DNA from: Thermoplasmatales archaeon
GTDB lineage: Archaea; Thermoplasmatota; E2; DHVEG-1
NCBI GenBank assembly: GCA_030672305.1
Contig: DAOVGR010000078.1
Coordinates: forward strand, 1 to 32,838
Direction: 5' to 3'
DNA length: 32,838 nt
Below the pieces are notes generated by a model, which ran no database searches, was not told the DNA's origin, and saw only the letters and a program-made list of their open reading frames with translations. Shown piece by piece: positions 1 to 9,228 of the stretch; the first letter of the stretch is position 1; every line of letters starts with the position of its first letter. The position numbers and the translations under genes were made by a program.

Positions 1-118
1 CACTAGAAACGAAGCGTGATCACCGGGAATGGTGAAAATCATGTATAAGATGAATATTGGAGGGTTAAATAATGTTGTAAATGATATTGTTTTCAAAAAA
101 TGAAGTTCCAAATGAGTT
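1..118. other. Left-edge segment, possible tail of an upstream gene
   Basis: No complete gene is visible. The frame from base 3 is open to a TGA at 33-35 and would encode only LETKRDHREW, so it may be the last residues of a gene cut by the window edge. The same bases can form a hairpin (CGTGAT with ATCATG, and CACC with GGTG, around 15-43). A purine-rich GGAGGG follows near 60-65, but the ATG after it at 72 meets a stop after two codons. Too little is present to decide between gene tail, leader and non-coding DNA. Confidence 0.2.
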
Positions 119-199
119 TTGGCTTCATTTGGAAATCCCAATAGTTTCAATAAAGTCTACAGCAACCTTTTTACTAAAATTTACATTCATCCTTTTAAC

Positions 200-2173
200 A
201 TGGGGCTTTTTCCATATAAACCTCGTAAGAACCAAATTGCCATAATGCAAACAATAAAAAATTGTTTGGAATCAAGACGAAATATGGTCTTTGAATCTGG
301 AACAGGTTCTGGAAAAACTATTTGCACTCTGGCATCAACTTTAGAATTTGCTTTAGAAAACAACAAAAAGATAATTTATACAACAAGAACAAATGCACAA
401 CAAAGACAGGTTATTCTTGAGTTAAGAGCAATTAGAAACAATAACAAAAATATCAAAGAAAAAATTTTTGGAGTTGGAATTCAAGGTAGAGCAAATATGT
501 GCTTACTAGCAAGAAATGATCCAGAGCTTTCAAAGGGTGCATCAGATGAACTTTCGAGATTTTGTTCAAATGAGAAAAAGAAGGCGAAATCTACTGCTAA
601 AGATAATGGATGTATATATTTCCGAAATTCTTTAGATAAGAATAAAATCGAAAATATTATTGAATGGGTAAAGAAGGAACTTCCAACTGCAGAAGAGTTT
701 ATTGAAATTTGTGAAAAAAAGAAACTTTGCCCATATGAATTAAACAAGCAGCTGATTCATGACTCAAAAATTGTTGTAAGTCCTTATATCTATGTTTTTG
801 ATTTAATGATTAGAAACATACTTTTTGATTCTTTATCTGTATCTGAAAATGATATGATTCTTGTAGTCGATGAGGCTCATAATCTTCCAAACTTCATTCG
901 AGATTTATATTCTTCTCAACTTAGTATGTTTATTTTAAATAATTGTGTCCTTGAAGCAGAAAAATATGGAGACCCCTCCATGCTAAATGGTAAACTCACT
1001 GTATCTGAATTTTGTAAATTATTAAATGAGATTGTGAGAGATTTAAGAGACACCTATGTTTACGGTATTTTAGAAGGTGGTATTCGACAAGAGCCATCAA
1101 GAAAAGAAGATGCATTTATTCCCTCTCATGAATTTGAAACTGAGATTTTATCAAGACTTAAAATTACAAGTAAAACACTTCATGATATTATTTCTGATTT
1201 AATTGCCTTTGGAGAAAAGATACAAGAATACAGACAGAAAGAGGGCAAGCTTCCACGATCATACCTTCATAAACTAGGACTTTTTTTAAATATCTGGATT
1301 AACCTTGAAACGGATAAGCATGCTAAATTAATTGTTGATGCATCAAGTGGAAAAAATCCCCGTATTGAGGCTTTTTGTCTTGATCCGTCAGTTGGAACTG
1401 ATATTATTAGAGATTTTCATTCTTCAATTCATATGTCTGGTACATTGGAACCTCTTGAAGAGTATCGGGATTCTTTAGGCTTACTTGATGATTCTGAACT
1501 TGTTTCTTATCCCTCTCCCTTTCCAAATGAAAATCGAAGAATTCTATTTGCTAGTGATGTTACAACAAAATATAGTGAAATTATGAAGGATGAAAAAATT
1601 CTTAATAAAATGAAAGACCATGTCACAGATATTTGTAACTCCTTTCTAAAAAATACTATGGTCTTTTTTCCTAGTTTTAATATTATGTCCATGTTTAGGA
1701 ATAATGAAGTTTTTCACAAAATAAATCGCTGTTTATTTGTTGAAGAACAACAAATGTCTCAATCCGCTCTTATGGAGCTTGTTTCTGATTTTAAAGAGTT
1801 TGGAAATCAAAATGGAGACGGTGCTGCTCTGTTTTCTGTTATAGGAGGTAGAATTAGCGAAGGTATGGATTTTCCTGCAAAACAACTTGAGATAGCAGTA
1901 ATTGTTGGAATTCCATATCCAAAACCTACAGCAAGACAGCGTGGACTGCAGAGGTATTATGATATCAAGTTTAGAAAGGGATGGGAGTACACTGTTGAGG
2001 CACCAACTGCAAGAAAACTTTTACAATCCATTGGACGGCTTATTCGTGATGAAAATGATCGTGGTGTAGCAGTGATTCTTGATAGGAGAGCAACTCGCTT
2101 TAAAAGATATATTAGTGATTTACAAGAATCAAAAAACATTGTTGAAGATGTTAGGGAGTTTATGGATAAATAA
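200..2173 (+). CDS. xpd: XPD/Rad3-family Fe-S DNA helicase
   Basis: ATP-dependent 5'-3' superfamily 2 DNA helicase of the XPD/Rad3/DinG group. The archaeal enzymes are stand-alone because there is no TFIIH, and their role in repair is presumed. Counted from this ATG (657 aa): FPYKPRKNQ near residue 4, Walker A GTGSGKT at 34-40, DEAH at 224-227, and a C-terminal motif VI around QSIGRLIRDENDRG. The four Fe-S cluster cysteines are visible at about 101, 122, 138 and 177, the last in the typical CPYE context. A TTG at 119 would add 27 residues, but archaeal XPD proteins start just before the FPYxPRxNQ motif, so ATG 200 is chosen. No clear Shine-Dalgarno precedes it. The stop lies 3 bp from the convergent Trm112-like gene. 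Identity is secure; the start is less so. Confidence 0.93.
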   Translation: MGLFPYKPRKNQIAIMQTIKNCLESRRNMVFESGTGSGKTICTLASTLEFALENNKKIIYTTRTNAQQRQVILELRAIRNNNKNIKEKIFGVGIQGRANMCLLARNDPELSKGASDELSRFCSNEKKKAKSTAKDNGCIYFRNSLDKNKIENIIEWVKKELPTAEEFIEICEKKKLCPYELNKQLIHDSKIVVSPYIYVFDLMIRNILFDSLSVSENDMILVVDEAHNLPNFIRDLYSSQLSMFILNNCVLEAEKYGDPSMLNGKLTVSEFCKLLNEIVRDLRDTYVYGILEGGIRQEPSRKEDAFIPSHEFETEILSRLKITSKTLHDIISDLIAFGEKIQEYRQKEGKLPRSYLHKLGLFLNIWINLETDKHAKLIVDASSGKNPRIEAFCLDPSVGTDIIRDFHSSIHMSGTLEPLEEYRDSLGLLDDSELVSYPSPFPNENRRILFASDVTTKYSEIMKDEKILNKMKDHVTDICNSFLKNTMVFFPSFNIMSMFRNNEVFHKINRCLFVEEQQMSQSALMELVSDFKEFGNQNGDGAALFSVIGGRISEGMDFPAKQLEIAVIVGIPYPKPTARQRGLQRYYDIKFRKGWEYTVEAPTARKLLQSIGRLIRDENDRGVAVILDRRATRFKRYISDLQESKNIVEDVREFMDK

Positions 2174-2176
2174 TTT

Positions 2177-2347
2177 TTATTTTGGTAAAAGATTTGGTAT
2201 GCCATCTTCAATTGTATACTTATTATTACACTTTTTACATGTAAAAAAACCTTCAATAATTTCTCCTTTTTCCTCTTTATTTATTTTCAAATCAAGATTT
2301 CCTTTACATGTTGGGCAACACAAAATATCAATTAATTCCTTTTTCAT
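2177..2347 (-). CDS. Trm112-like small zinc protein
   Basis: A 56-residue protein beginning MKKELIDILCCPTC and ending DGIPNLLPK. It matches the Trm112/YcaR zinc-binding family: the LLDIL-CPxC start, a second CxxC (Cys37, Cys40) and the closing DGIPxxLP signature are all present; the first pair is Cys11/Cys14. Trm112 proteins stabilise and activate SAM-dependent methyltransferases acting on tRNA, rRNA and release factors, and archaeal Trm112 is known to serve several partners. A GGAGG lies 10 bases upstream, inside the last codons of the preceding exonuclease gene, and only 3 bp separate the two. They are therefore probably one transcript, translated sequentially. No partner methyltransferase is visible in the window. 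Confidence 0.85.
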   Translation of the reverse strand: MKKELIDILCCPTCKGNLDLKINKEEKGEIIEGFFTCKKCNNKYTIEDGIPNLLPK

Positions 2348-2350
2348 GGA

Positions 2351-3430
2351 TTAGTTTCCTCCAAGATATAAAGGTCTTTTTTGACCAACATCTGAATCCC
2401 AAATAAATACCCAATCATCCTCACTATTTTTTCTACCTTCTTCTATTTTTTGTATAAAATTTTTTACCTGCGAATCCATAAGATCCGCTGCATGAACAAC
2501 GCATGCTTCAATTGTTTTAGGCATACGCGGTGAACCATATTCATATCTACCATGATGGCTAAGAATAATATGACATATTTTATCTTCTAATTCTTGATCA
2601 AAATCCTTACCTTTGCTCCTCATTTCAGCGATTTTTTCACGAATCCATCTGTCACCTATTACGATATGACCAATGAAATTTCCTTCATTTGTTTTATCAA
2701 CTGCTGCCTTAGTTATATATTCTTTTAATTTTCCGACATCATGAAGAATTGCACCTGTTACAACTAAATCCTTGTTTATCCCTTCATACATCTCATAAAT
2801 ATTTTTACAAAGTCTTATAACTCCAACGGTATGTTCTAAATTTCCACCTACATAATTATGATGATGAGTAATTGCGGATGGTGAATGATTGTATTCTTTT
2901 ACAAATTTTGAATCATTAAAAAACAAATCAAGAAGATTTTTTAGTTGAATATTTTCAATTCCTTCAATATCACTTTGAACAGTCTTGAAAAGTTCCTTTA
3001 TTTTATCTTCATCAAGCGAAGGAATGAAATCTTTTGCGTCATATTCATTTGGACTGCATCGTCTAAGACCACCAATTGCTTCATTTATAGATATTTGAGG
3101 TTTATCCTCATAAATTTCTACATTTCCAAGTCTAACTTGAACAACATCTCCAACCTTAAAACTGTCATATAGTCTCTTAACCCGATCTTTATTATCTCCA
3201 CCCCAAAATTTGATATTGATTTCACCAGTTTTATCTGCTGCAACAAGACCAAACCAAGTCCCTCTCTTATATGGTTTTGGTGGATTTTTAATCTTGACAG
3301 CATAAGTATCATTTATAACATCCCCTTCCCGAATATTTTCGATATATTGTTCTTTTTTTGTTTTACCTGTATTTGTTTCTATCATTGTTTGCTCATCCTT
3401 CTTTTTACTATAATTGTAAAGATTAGGCAT
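2351..3430 (-). CDS. OB-fold plus HD-domain 3'-5' exonuclease (YhaM-like)
   Basis: 359 aa with an N-terminal OB-fold nucleic-acid-binding domain (about 30-120; GTWFGLVAADKTGEINIKFWG is typical) followed by an HD metal-dependent phosphohydrolase domain. In the HD part, HHHNYVGGNLEHT at 189-201, HD at 230-231 (AILHDVGKL), SHHGRYEYGSP at 291-301 and HAADLMD at 313-319 supply the metal ligands. The same architecture is found in Bacillus YhaM, a 3'-5' exonuclease on RNA and DNA. The ATG start is supported by GGGGAG five bases upstream; a later ATG at residue 16 has no such site. It heads a unit with the Trm112-like gene and lies just downstream of RNase J on the same strand, which suggests a shared RNA-processing theme. 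The exact substrate is not shown by sequence. Confidence 0.85.
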   Translation of the reverse strand: MPNLYNYSKKKDEQTMIETNTGKTKKEQYIENIREGDVINDTYAVKIKNPPKPYKRGTWFGLVAADKTGEINIKFWGGDNKDRVKRLYDSFKVGDVVQVRLGNVEIYEDKPQISINEAIGGLRRCSPNEYDAKDFIPSLDEDKIKELFKTVQSDIEGIENIQLKNLLDLFFNDSKFVKEYNHSPSAITHHHNYVGGNLEHTVGVIRLCKNIYEMYEGINKDLVVTGAILHDVGKLKEYITKAAVDKTNEGNFIGHIVIGDRWIREKIAEMRSKGKDFDQELEDKICHIILSHHGRYEYGSPRMPKTIEACVVHAADLMDSQVKNFIQKIEEGRKNSEDDWVFIWDSDVGQKRPLYLGGN

Positions 3431-3472
3431 TTTTTCTCCCCAGATAAAATTTAGGTTTTACACACTATAAAT

Positions 3473-4885
3473 TCATAGTTTATACTCTTTTCCTTCTTTT
3501 ATCATCCTTGTTTGCATGCTAAGTGTTCTAAATATACCAGGATGTTCTGTATGTATAGGAAAAAGAACCTTTGGTGTTACAGTTTTAATTAATTCTCTTA
3601 AATCTGTACCATTTATATGTCCAGAGCAATGAGATTGAACAAATCTTAAGTTAAAATGGTTAATCCATGCCTTCATACGTTCAAATGAAATCTCCATTTC
3701 TTCATTAAATGGTTCAGAAAGAGAATGAATATAAATTCCACCATTTGGTTTTAGATCAATCAACATATTAAAATAGTAGAAATTTAGCACTACCATGTAA
3801 TCTCTAGGATTCTTAGTAATTTCTTCAGCAGTGATTATATTTGGGTAATTCAACCTTTTTTTAATATATTGATCTGTATAATCTTCATCAATATATGTTC
3901 CTGTTAATCTTTTAGGCTTAAGAATTAGAATATTTTCATCTCTACTATCAGGAGATTTTAATTTTTTATCCGTATGATATCTTTCAAGAAAACAGGCATG
4001 TTTGTAACTTATAACAAGTTTTTTTTCAAGGTCTTTAGCAATGTTATAAAATGTAGTGAATCTATCGAGATCTTTAAAGTTGAAATCTATGATTGAGAGT
4101 TTTTTATTCTTTAATATTTCTTTTTTTGAGTGATTGTATACTTTTTGCTCGGATTCGTCTGTTTTTTTTATATTTATTCTTGTTCCTTCAGTTAACATAG
4201 CTATTGGTTTTGAGTCTTTTGAAGTATCAATAAAATCATTAGTCATTTTTGTATGCATTCCATGCATTCTCAGATCGCCTGTGTATGCAATTGATCCTTC
4301 GGAAGTATGAACAATTATCCCATATGAACCAGGAAGACTGTGATCCACATTAATTGGTTCAATTTCAAGTGAATCAATACAAATTTTTTTACCTGTTCTA
4401 AAAGTATTAAATATTCTTTCTACTGGTGGATTTTTATATTCGAATCTATAAAGAGGTCGTTTTTTAAAATTTATAACTTCATTTTCAATATTTCTCTGGC
4501 TCTGCTCATCAACTGCATCTAGAATAGATTTACTTGTTTCACTACAGTATATAGGTATATCTTTGTGAAGAAATGAAATATAATTAGCATGATCGGCATG
4601 TGCATGAGATAAAATCACTCCTTGAACTTCTGCGCTTTTTGGCTTTCTACCAAGGTGCTCTATAAGGTCCTCACGATAGATACCAGGTATATCTGGAATT
4701 AAATTTAACGCAAGAAAATCTCCAATACCGTTTGCTGTTCTCGGAGTTAAAAATTCTTCAAAATATTTTCGTCTCCTTTTAAAACTCATTCCAAAGTCTA
4801 AAAATATTTTCGTACCATTATCCTCTAATAGAATTTTGTTACCGCCAATTTCTTTTATCCCACCATAAATTGTTAAACTTACCAC
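3473..4885 (-). CDS. rnj: RNase J-type metallo-beta-lactamase/beta-CASP ribonuclease
   Basis: 470 aa zinc-dependent nuclease of the beta-CASP family, the archaeal counterpart of RNase J (5'-3' exoribonuclease with possible endonuclease activity). The HxHxDH motif is HAHADH at 94-99; further ligands are His182 in NVDHS and Asp204 in YTGDLR. Beta-CASP motifs appear as TEGTR near 235, the Ser/His segment SHCSGHINGTDL and FPIHTEHP near the C-terminus. Cytoplasmic mRNA turnover is the expected role. The start codon is GTG, with GGTGA a few bases upstream; there is no in-frame ATG nearby. It is transcribed toward the HD exonuclease with 42 bp between them, so the two may share a transcript. Function within the family (RNase J versus a DNA-acting relative) is inferred. 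Confidence 0.88.
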   Translation of the reverse strand: MVSLTIYGGIKEIGGNKILLEDNGTKIFLDFGMSFKRRRKYFEEFLTPRTANGIGDFLALNLIPDIPGIYREDLIEHLGRKPKSAEVQGVILSHAHADHANYISFLHKDIPIYCSETSKSILDAVDEQSQRNIENEVINFKKRPLYRFEYKNPPVERIFNTFRTGKKICIDSLEIEPINVDHSLPGSYGIIVHTSEGSIAYTGDLRMHGMHTKMTNDFIDTSKDSKPIAMLTEGTRINIKKTDESEQKVYNHSKKEILKNKKLSIIDFNFKDLDRFTTFYNIAKDLEKKLVISYKHACFLERYHTDKKLKSPDSRDENILILKPKRLTGTYIDEDYTDQYIKKRLNYPNIITAEEITKNPRDYMVVLNFYYFNMLIDLKPNGGIYIHSLSEPFNEEMEISFERMKAWINHFNLRFVQSHCSGHINGTDLRELIKTVTPKVLFPIHTEHPGIFRTLSMQTRMIKEGKEYKL

Positions 4886-4967
4886 ACTGAAGTCACCAAT
4901 AAAAATTTTAAGTGATAGTGACTAAATAAAGTTTATTGAAAATAAAAGAAAGGAGAGAGAATTGGAT

Positions 4968-5090
4968 TTATTTTTTCTTGTCTTTCTGTTGGGCAAGATA
5001 CCTTGCACGCTGACCGACCATAAAGAGTTTCGCGATAAATGTTATTTCATTTGCTTCATCCTTATTTGATACTTGCCCTACAATCTGCAT
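4968..5090 (-). CDS. Small hypothetical protein, 40 aa
   Basis: Short ORF from ATG 5090 to TAA 4968. The peptide starts MQIVGQVSNKDEANEITF and ends QQKDKKK: balanced charge in the first half, a short amphipathic stretch (FIAKLFMVGQRARYLA) and a basic tail. Base composition is clearly less AT-rich than the flanking spacer, and codon use is varied, which favours real coding. No Shine-Dalgarno is seen, so translation would be leaderless or weak. It sits between RNase J (same strand) and purP (divergent). I do not recognise the family, and chance cannot be excluded at this length. Confidence 0.5.
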   Translation of the reverse strand: MQIVGQVSNKDEANEITFIAKLFMVGQRARYLAQQKDKKK

Positions 5091-5216
5091 TGTTATCAAT
5101 ATTTGTTTTTGTTTTCTTACTTTTAAAGAGTTGTTGTACAGATATTACCAAAAATGTATTTATCGAAACTATTAAATTAGGTCCTATTATACAATGGGTG
5201 TAAGGGTGTCACCTTT

Positions 5217-6284
5217 ATGACGAAAATAAATATTAACGACATGCTTACATCTTACGATAATAAGAATCTAACAATAGCAACAGTTTGTTCTCATTCAAGT
5301 CTTCAAATTTTTAATGGTGCAAGAAAAGAAGGATTTAAAACTATTGGAATTGCTGTTGGAGAAAAAAAGAAATATTATGATGCTTTTCCATTAGGTAAAC
5401 CTGATGAGTTTTTAATCGTCAACAACTACAAAGACATACTTAAATATACAAAAGAATTAAAGGAAAAAAATGCAATAATTATACCTCATGGATCTTTTGT
5501 TGAGTATCTTGGCGCTGAGAATTTTTTAAAATTAGATATTCCTACATTTGGAAATAGAGATGTTCTTTTATGGGAGTCAGATAGAGGCAAAGAACGAATT
5601 TGGTTGGAAGGTGCTGGTCTTACTATGCCTGAGGAAATTGTTAATCCTAAAGATATTGACATGCCTGTTATTGTAAAATACCATGGGGCAAAAGGTGGGA
5701 AAGGATTTTTCATTGCAAAAACATATAATGAATTTCTTAGAAGAATAAAGAAAGGAAAACCATTTACAATTCAGGAATTTGTTATGGGAACTCGTTATTA
5801 TCTTCATTATTTTTACTCACCTATCCAAGAAAATGCTTATAAATTAAGCAGAGGTAGTCTCCAACTTCTGTCTATGGATCGTAGAGATGAAACTACTATA
5901 GATGAGGTTCAAAGACTTGGCTCTATTGCTGAACTTGAGGAAATAGGGATTCATCCTACCTTTGTTGTCACAGGTAATATTCCTATTGTTATAAGAGAAT
6001 CCCTGCTTCCAAAGGTTTTTGAGATGGGCGTAGCAGTTGTTGAAAAATCCTTAGATCTTTTTGGTGGAATAATAGGATCCTTTTGTTTAGAAACTGTAGT
6101 AACTGAGGATTTAGAGTTTAAGGTATTTGAGATATCAGCAAGAATTGTCGCTGGGACTAATCCATATACATTTGGTTCTCCATATTCAGAGTTAATTCAA
6201 CCAGATATGTCTACTGGTAGAAGAATTGCTCAAGAAATTAAATATGCAGCAAATAAGAATCTTCTTGATAAAATTCTAACTTAA
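5217..6284 (+). CDS. purP: PurP, formate-dependent AICAR ligase
   Basis: 5-formaminoimidazole-4-carboxamide ribonucleotide synthetase. It uses ATP and free formate to formylate AICAR in step nine of archaeal IMP synthesis, replacing the folate-dependent PurH domain. The 355 residues match the family length. Typical segments are ITIATVCSHSSLQIFNGARKEGF-type N-terminus, IIPHGSFVEY, FGNRDVLLWES, the ATP-grasp strand VIVKYHGAKGGKGFF, HYFYSP, VVTGNIPIVIRESLLP and the C-terminal FEISARIVAGTN. The sequence tracks the Methanocaldococcus enzyme closely as I recall it. The ATG follows a weak GGTGT; the upstream 130 bp probably hold its promoter and that of the divergent small ORF. No other purine gene is adjacent. 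Confidence 0.93.
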   Translation: MTKININDMLTSYDNKNLTIATVCSHSSLQIFNGARKEGFKTIGIAVGEKKKYYDAFPLGKPDEFLIVNNYKDILKYTKELKEKNAIIIPHGSFVEYLGAENFLKLDIPTFGNRDVLLWESDRGKERIWLEGAGLTMPEEIVNPKDIDMPVIVKYHGAKGGKGFFIAKTYNEFLRRIKKGKPFTIQEFVMGTRYYLHYFYSPIQENAYKLSRGSLQLLSMDRRDETTIDEVQRLGSIAELEEIGIHPTFVVTGNIPIVIRESLLPKVFEMGVAVVEKSLDLFGGIIGSFCLETVVTEDLEFKVFEISARIVAGTNPYTFGSPYSELIQPDMSTGRRIAQEIKYAANKNLLDKILT

Positions 6285-6322
6285 AATTACCTTTCAAAAA
6301 TATCTTAATTAAATATTAAATT

Positions 6323-6337
6323 GCGAAAATTTATATA
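6323..6337 (+). promoter_or_regulatory. BRE/TATA promoter of the secreted protease gene
   Basis: GCGAAA (BRE) runs directly into ATTTATATA, a near-consensus archaeal promoter. Transcription should begin about 25 bases later, near 6360, giving a leader of roughly 45 nt. A strong ribosome site (GGGGGAGA, 6393-6400) stands four bases before the ATG at 6405. Confidence 0.65.
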
Positions 6338-6404
6338 TTATGAATATTTATATAGTTATTATGGATTAACTAATGTTAATTAAAGACTAAACGGGGGAGA
6401 AAAA

Positions 6405-8243
6405 ATGAGAAAAAATAAGATATTTATAAGGCTTTTTTTAATTTCAGTAATTACCCTTTTTCTGGTAATTCCTGTTAGTGCAAATGTATATCAATCTGGT
6501 GAAAACAACGAAAGCTATATGATTTCACCTTTAAGTGATCCACCAAGTTCTTTTGATTTAAGGAATGTGGCTGGTGAAAATTATGTCACAGGAATTAGAG
6601 ACCAGGGCGGATATGGTACATGTTGGACTTATGGGTTCTGCGCGTCCTTAGAAGGTAACCTTTTAATGACAGGTAACTGGGATGCAGCAGGTGAAACAGG
6701 AGAACCAGATCTCTCTGAAGCACACCTTGACTGGTGGAATGGATTTAATAAACACAATAATGATGATGATCCAGGAGGCGGAGGTCTAGATGTTCATTAT
6801 GGTGGTGATTATATGGTTTCTTCTGCATATCAAGTCAGGGGAGAAGGTGTAGTAAGAGAAATTGATGCTCCATATGATGAACTTCCGACACCACCTGAGA
6901 GAGATGATCCAAGCTATCATTATTATTATCCGATGGACATCGAATGGTTTGTAGCAAAATCAGATCTGAGTAATATTAATACAATCAAGAATATACTCAT
7001 GGAAAAGGGTGTTATTGGAACTGCTTTTTGTGTTTCAAGTTCATATTGGCAAGATTATGGAGATTATATTGCTCATTATCAACCACCTGGAACCACTGAT
7101 GATCCTAATCATGCTGTTGCTATTGTTGGCTGGGATGATGACAAGGTAACGCCTGCTCTCGATAATGGTGCATGGCTGTGTAAAAACAGCTGGGGAGATT
7201 GGGGACCTGAACATGGATATTTCTGGATTTCATATAATGATAAATGGTGTGGACACCATCCGGAGATGGGGGCAGTATCTTATCAAGGAGTCGAATACGA
7301 ACCTTTCGACTACTTTTACTATCATGATTATCATGGATGGCGTGATACAATGACAGATGTATCTGAGGCGTTCAATGCTTTTTCTGCAACGGGAGAAGAA
7401 GATATTGTTGCTGTAAGTTTCTATAATGCTGAAGATAGTGTAACGTACACAGTGAAAATATATGATCAATTTGTTAGTGGAAAATTACAAGATGAACTTT
7501 CTTCAAAAACTGGAAATATTGATTATAAAGGTTTTCATACAATTGAACTAGACACAACAGTTAGTATTACAGCTGGTGATGATTTCTACATATATGTTCA
7601 ATTATCAAATGGTGGCCATCCATTTGATAGGACCTCCGAAATCCCGGTTTTACTTGGTGCTAGTAGATCTCGAGTTGTTGTAAAATCTGCTGCCTTACCT
7701 GGTGAGAGTTACTATAAAAATGGTTCCACCTGGTATGATCTATTTGATTACGAATTCAGTGATTCATCATGGAATGAATCTGCAAACTTCTGCATAAAGG
7801 GTTTGACTGGCGAAAGGATTTCTGCTATTCCTGATTTAGATTGCGAAGGACAATTAAGATGGGAAAAAGTAACACCATTTACTAAAGTCACAGGCAACTT
7901 TACTGTTGAAAACATTGGTGAAGAATATTCAGAACTTGATTGGACAATTACCGAGTGGCCAGAATGGGGAGATTGGACCTTTTCACCAAAAAGCGGTATT
8001 AATTTATTACCAGATGATGGTATGATTACTATTGAGGTAAGTGTAATGGTACCAGAAGATGAAAATAAAGTATTTACTGGAGATGTAAAGGTAGTAAACA
8101 CAAATAACGAGTCTGACTTTGAAATAATTGATGTATATCTAAAAACACCTAGATCAAGAGGTATTACCTTTAATTTCATAATTAAACTTCTTGATAGATT
8201 TCCGATACTACAACAAATATTATCAGTGTTATCTATAATCTGA
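6405..8243 (+). CDS. Secreted papain-family (C1A) cysteine protease
   Basis: 612 aa extracellular peptidase. Residues 1-26 form a signal peptide (basic start, hydrophobic core, cleavage near VSA-N). The catalytic domain carries Gln67 (oxyanion hole), Cys73 in GTCW, His236 in [12 protein letters not shown] and Asn261 in KNSWGDWG. The usual CGSCW is changed to YGTCW, so one disulfide Cys is missing. A beta-rich segment follows (about 290-480), as in C1 peptidases with a lectin-like domain, then an Ig-like domain (about 490-580). The last 26 residues are hydrophobic and contain [15 protein letters not shown], which resembles C-terminal tails I recall on exported Thermoplasmatota proteins and may be an anchor or sorting signal. 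The gene has its own strong promoter and ribosome site, pointing to protein scavenging. Family assignment is firm. Confidence 0.92.
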   Translation: MRKNKIFIRLFLISVITLFLVIPVSANVYQSGENNESYMISPLSDPPSSFDLRNVAGENYVTGIRDQGGYGTCWTYGFCASLEGNLLMTGNWDAAGETGEPDLSEAHLDWWNGFNKHNNDDDPGGGGLDVHYGGDYMVSSAYQVRGEGVVREIDAPYDELPTPPERDDPSYHYYYPMDIEWFVAKSDLSNINTIKNILMEKGVIGTAFCVSSSYWQDYGDYIAHYQPPGTTDDPNHAVAIVGWDDDKVTPALDNGAWLCKNSWGDWGPEHGYFWISYNDKWCGHHPEMGAVSYQGVEYEPFDYFYYHDYHGWRDTMTDVSEAFNAFSATGEEDIVAVSFYNAEDSVTYTVKIYDQFVSGKLQDELSSKTGNIDYKGFHTIELDTTVSITAGDDFYIYVQLSNGGHPFDRTSEIPVLLGASRSRVVVKSAALPGESYYKNGSTWYDLFDYEFSDSSWNESANFCIKGLTGERISAIPDLDCEGQLRWEKVTPFTKVTGNFTVENIGEEYSELDWTITEWPEWGDWTFSPKSGINLLPDDGMITIEVSVMVPEDENKVFTGDVKVVNTNNESDFEIIDVYLKTPRSRGITFNFIIKLLDRFPILQQILSVLSII

Positions 8244-8263
8244 ATTCGTTGGTAAAGAAATTA

Positions 8264-9172
8264 TTATTTACAGAGCGTAACCATTATTGCTATCTGAGCC
8301 CATAATCTATTTTCAGCTTCATCAAAAATTACTGATTGTTTTCCATGCGCCACTTCCTTTGTGACTTCATAACCATAATATGCTGGTAAGCAGTGTAAAA
8401 ATATTGCATCTTTCTTTGCTAAACTCATTAAACTTCCATTAACAGTAAAACTTTGAAAATCTCTAAGTCTTTTTTCTTTTTCTTTTTCATCTCCCATTGA
8501 TACCCAAGTATCTGTTGCTACAACATCAGCATTAGTTGTACAATTATCTACAACATCTGTCACATCCAATTTTATATCAAATTTTTTTGCTTCTTTAACA
8601 AAGTAATCATCTGGCCAATAATTTTTAGGTGCAACAATTTTAACATTCATCCCAACAATAGCACAACCCAAGAGATAAGAATGTGCCATATTGTTTCCAC
8701 CATCACCAATGTAAACTAAATTTAATCCTTTCAACTTTCCTTTATGTTCTTTTATACTCATCAGATCGGTGACTATCTGACAAGGATGCTCTTTATCATC
8801 AAGTCCACTTATAACTGGTACAGTCGAAAATTTTGCAAGATCTTTCATCGATTCATTGCTCATGGCTCTAAACATTAAAATATCACAATATCTAGAAAGA
8901 ACAAGTGCGGTATCCTCGATTGTTTCTCCTCTTCCAAGTTGAATATCGTTTTTACTAAGAAAAATTGCATGCCCTCCAAGTTTAGTCATTCCTACTTCAA
9001 ATGATACTCTTGTACGTGTACTAGATTTTTCAAAAATCATCCCAAGTGTTTTTCCTTTTAAAAGCTCAATTGATTCACCGTTCTTTGCTTTTCCTTTTAG
9101 TTTTATGGCAAGATTGATTATTTTTTCTAAATCATCTTTAACATCAAGCATCGAAATTAGATCTCGTTTCAT
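8264..9172 (-). CDS. argF: Ornithine carbamoyltransferase
   Basis: Transfers the carbamoyl group from carbamoyl phosphate to ornithine to make citrulline in arginine synthesis. At 302 aa it has the family length. Carbamoyl-phosphate motif S51-T-R-T-R is in FEKSSTRTR, HPCQ is at 129-132, the ornithine-binding SMG loop is at 225-227 (DTWVSMGDE), and the catalytic HCLP is at 260-263. The SMG loop separates it from aspartate carbamoyltransferase. No Shine-Dalgarno precedes the ATG; an AT-rich TATA-like element (around 9200-9210) about 33 bp upstream suggests a leaderless mRNA. It lies 56 bp downstream of the MFS gene on the same strand. No other arginine gene is adjacent. Confidence 0.95.
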   Translation of the reverse strand: MKRDLISMLDVKDDLEKIINLAIKLKGKAKNGESIELLKGKTLGMIFEKSSTRTRVSFEVGMTKLGGHAIFLSKNDIQLGRGETIEDTALVLSRYCDILMFRAMSNESMKDLAKFSTVPVISGLDDKEHPCQIVTDLMSIKEHKGKLKGLNLVYIGDGGNNMAHSYLLGCAIVGMNVKIVAPKNYWPDDYFVKEAKKFDIKLDVTDVVDNCTTNADVVATDTWVSMGDEKEKEKRLRDFQSFTVNGSLMSLAKKDAIFLHCLPAYYGYEVTKEVAHGKQSVIFDEAENRLWAQIAIMVTLCK

Positions 9173-9228
9173 TGTTGTATGAATGCTATTTATTTCTTTA
9201 AAAGTATCGGATAGATAAACTAGATTTA

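Noticed and set aside
15..43. Riboswitch or k-turn RNA at the left edge
   Set aside because: A hairpin with a three-base bulge can be drawn, but tandem G-A pairs of a k-turn are missing and the context is cut by the window edge.
119..199. TTG-initiated extension of the XPD helicase by 27 residues
   Set aside because: Archaeal XPD proteins begin close to the FPYxPRxNQ motif. The extension has no family likeness and no ribosome site, so the ATG at 200 is preferred.
7748..8179. Leftward 143-codon ORF inside the protease gene
   Set aside because: It is a long antisense frame with low-complexity Ser/Val content, no start signal, and fully covered by a well-supported gene.
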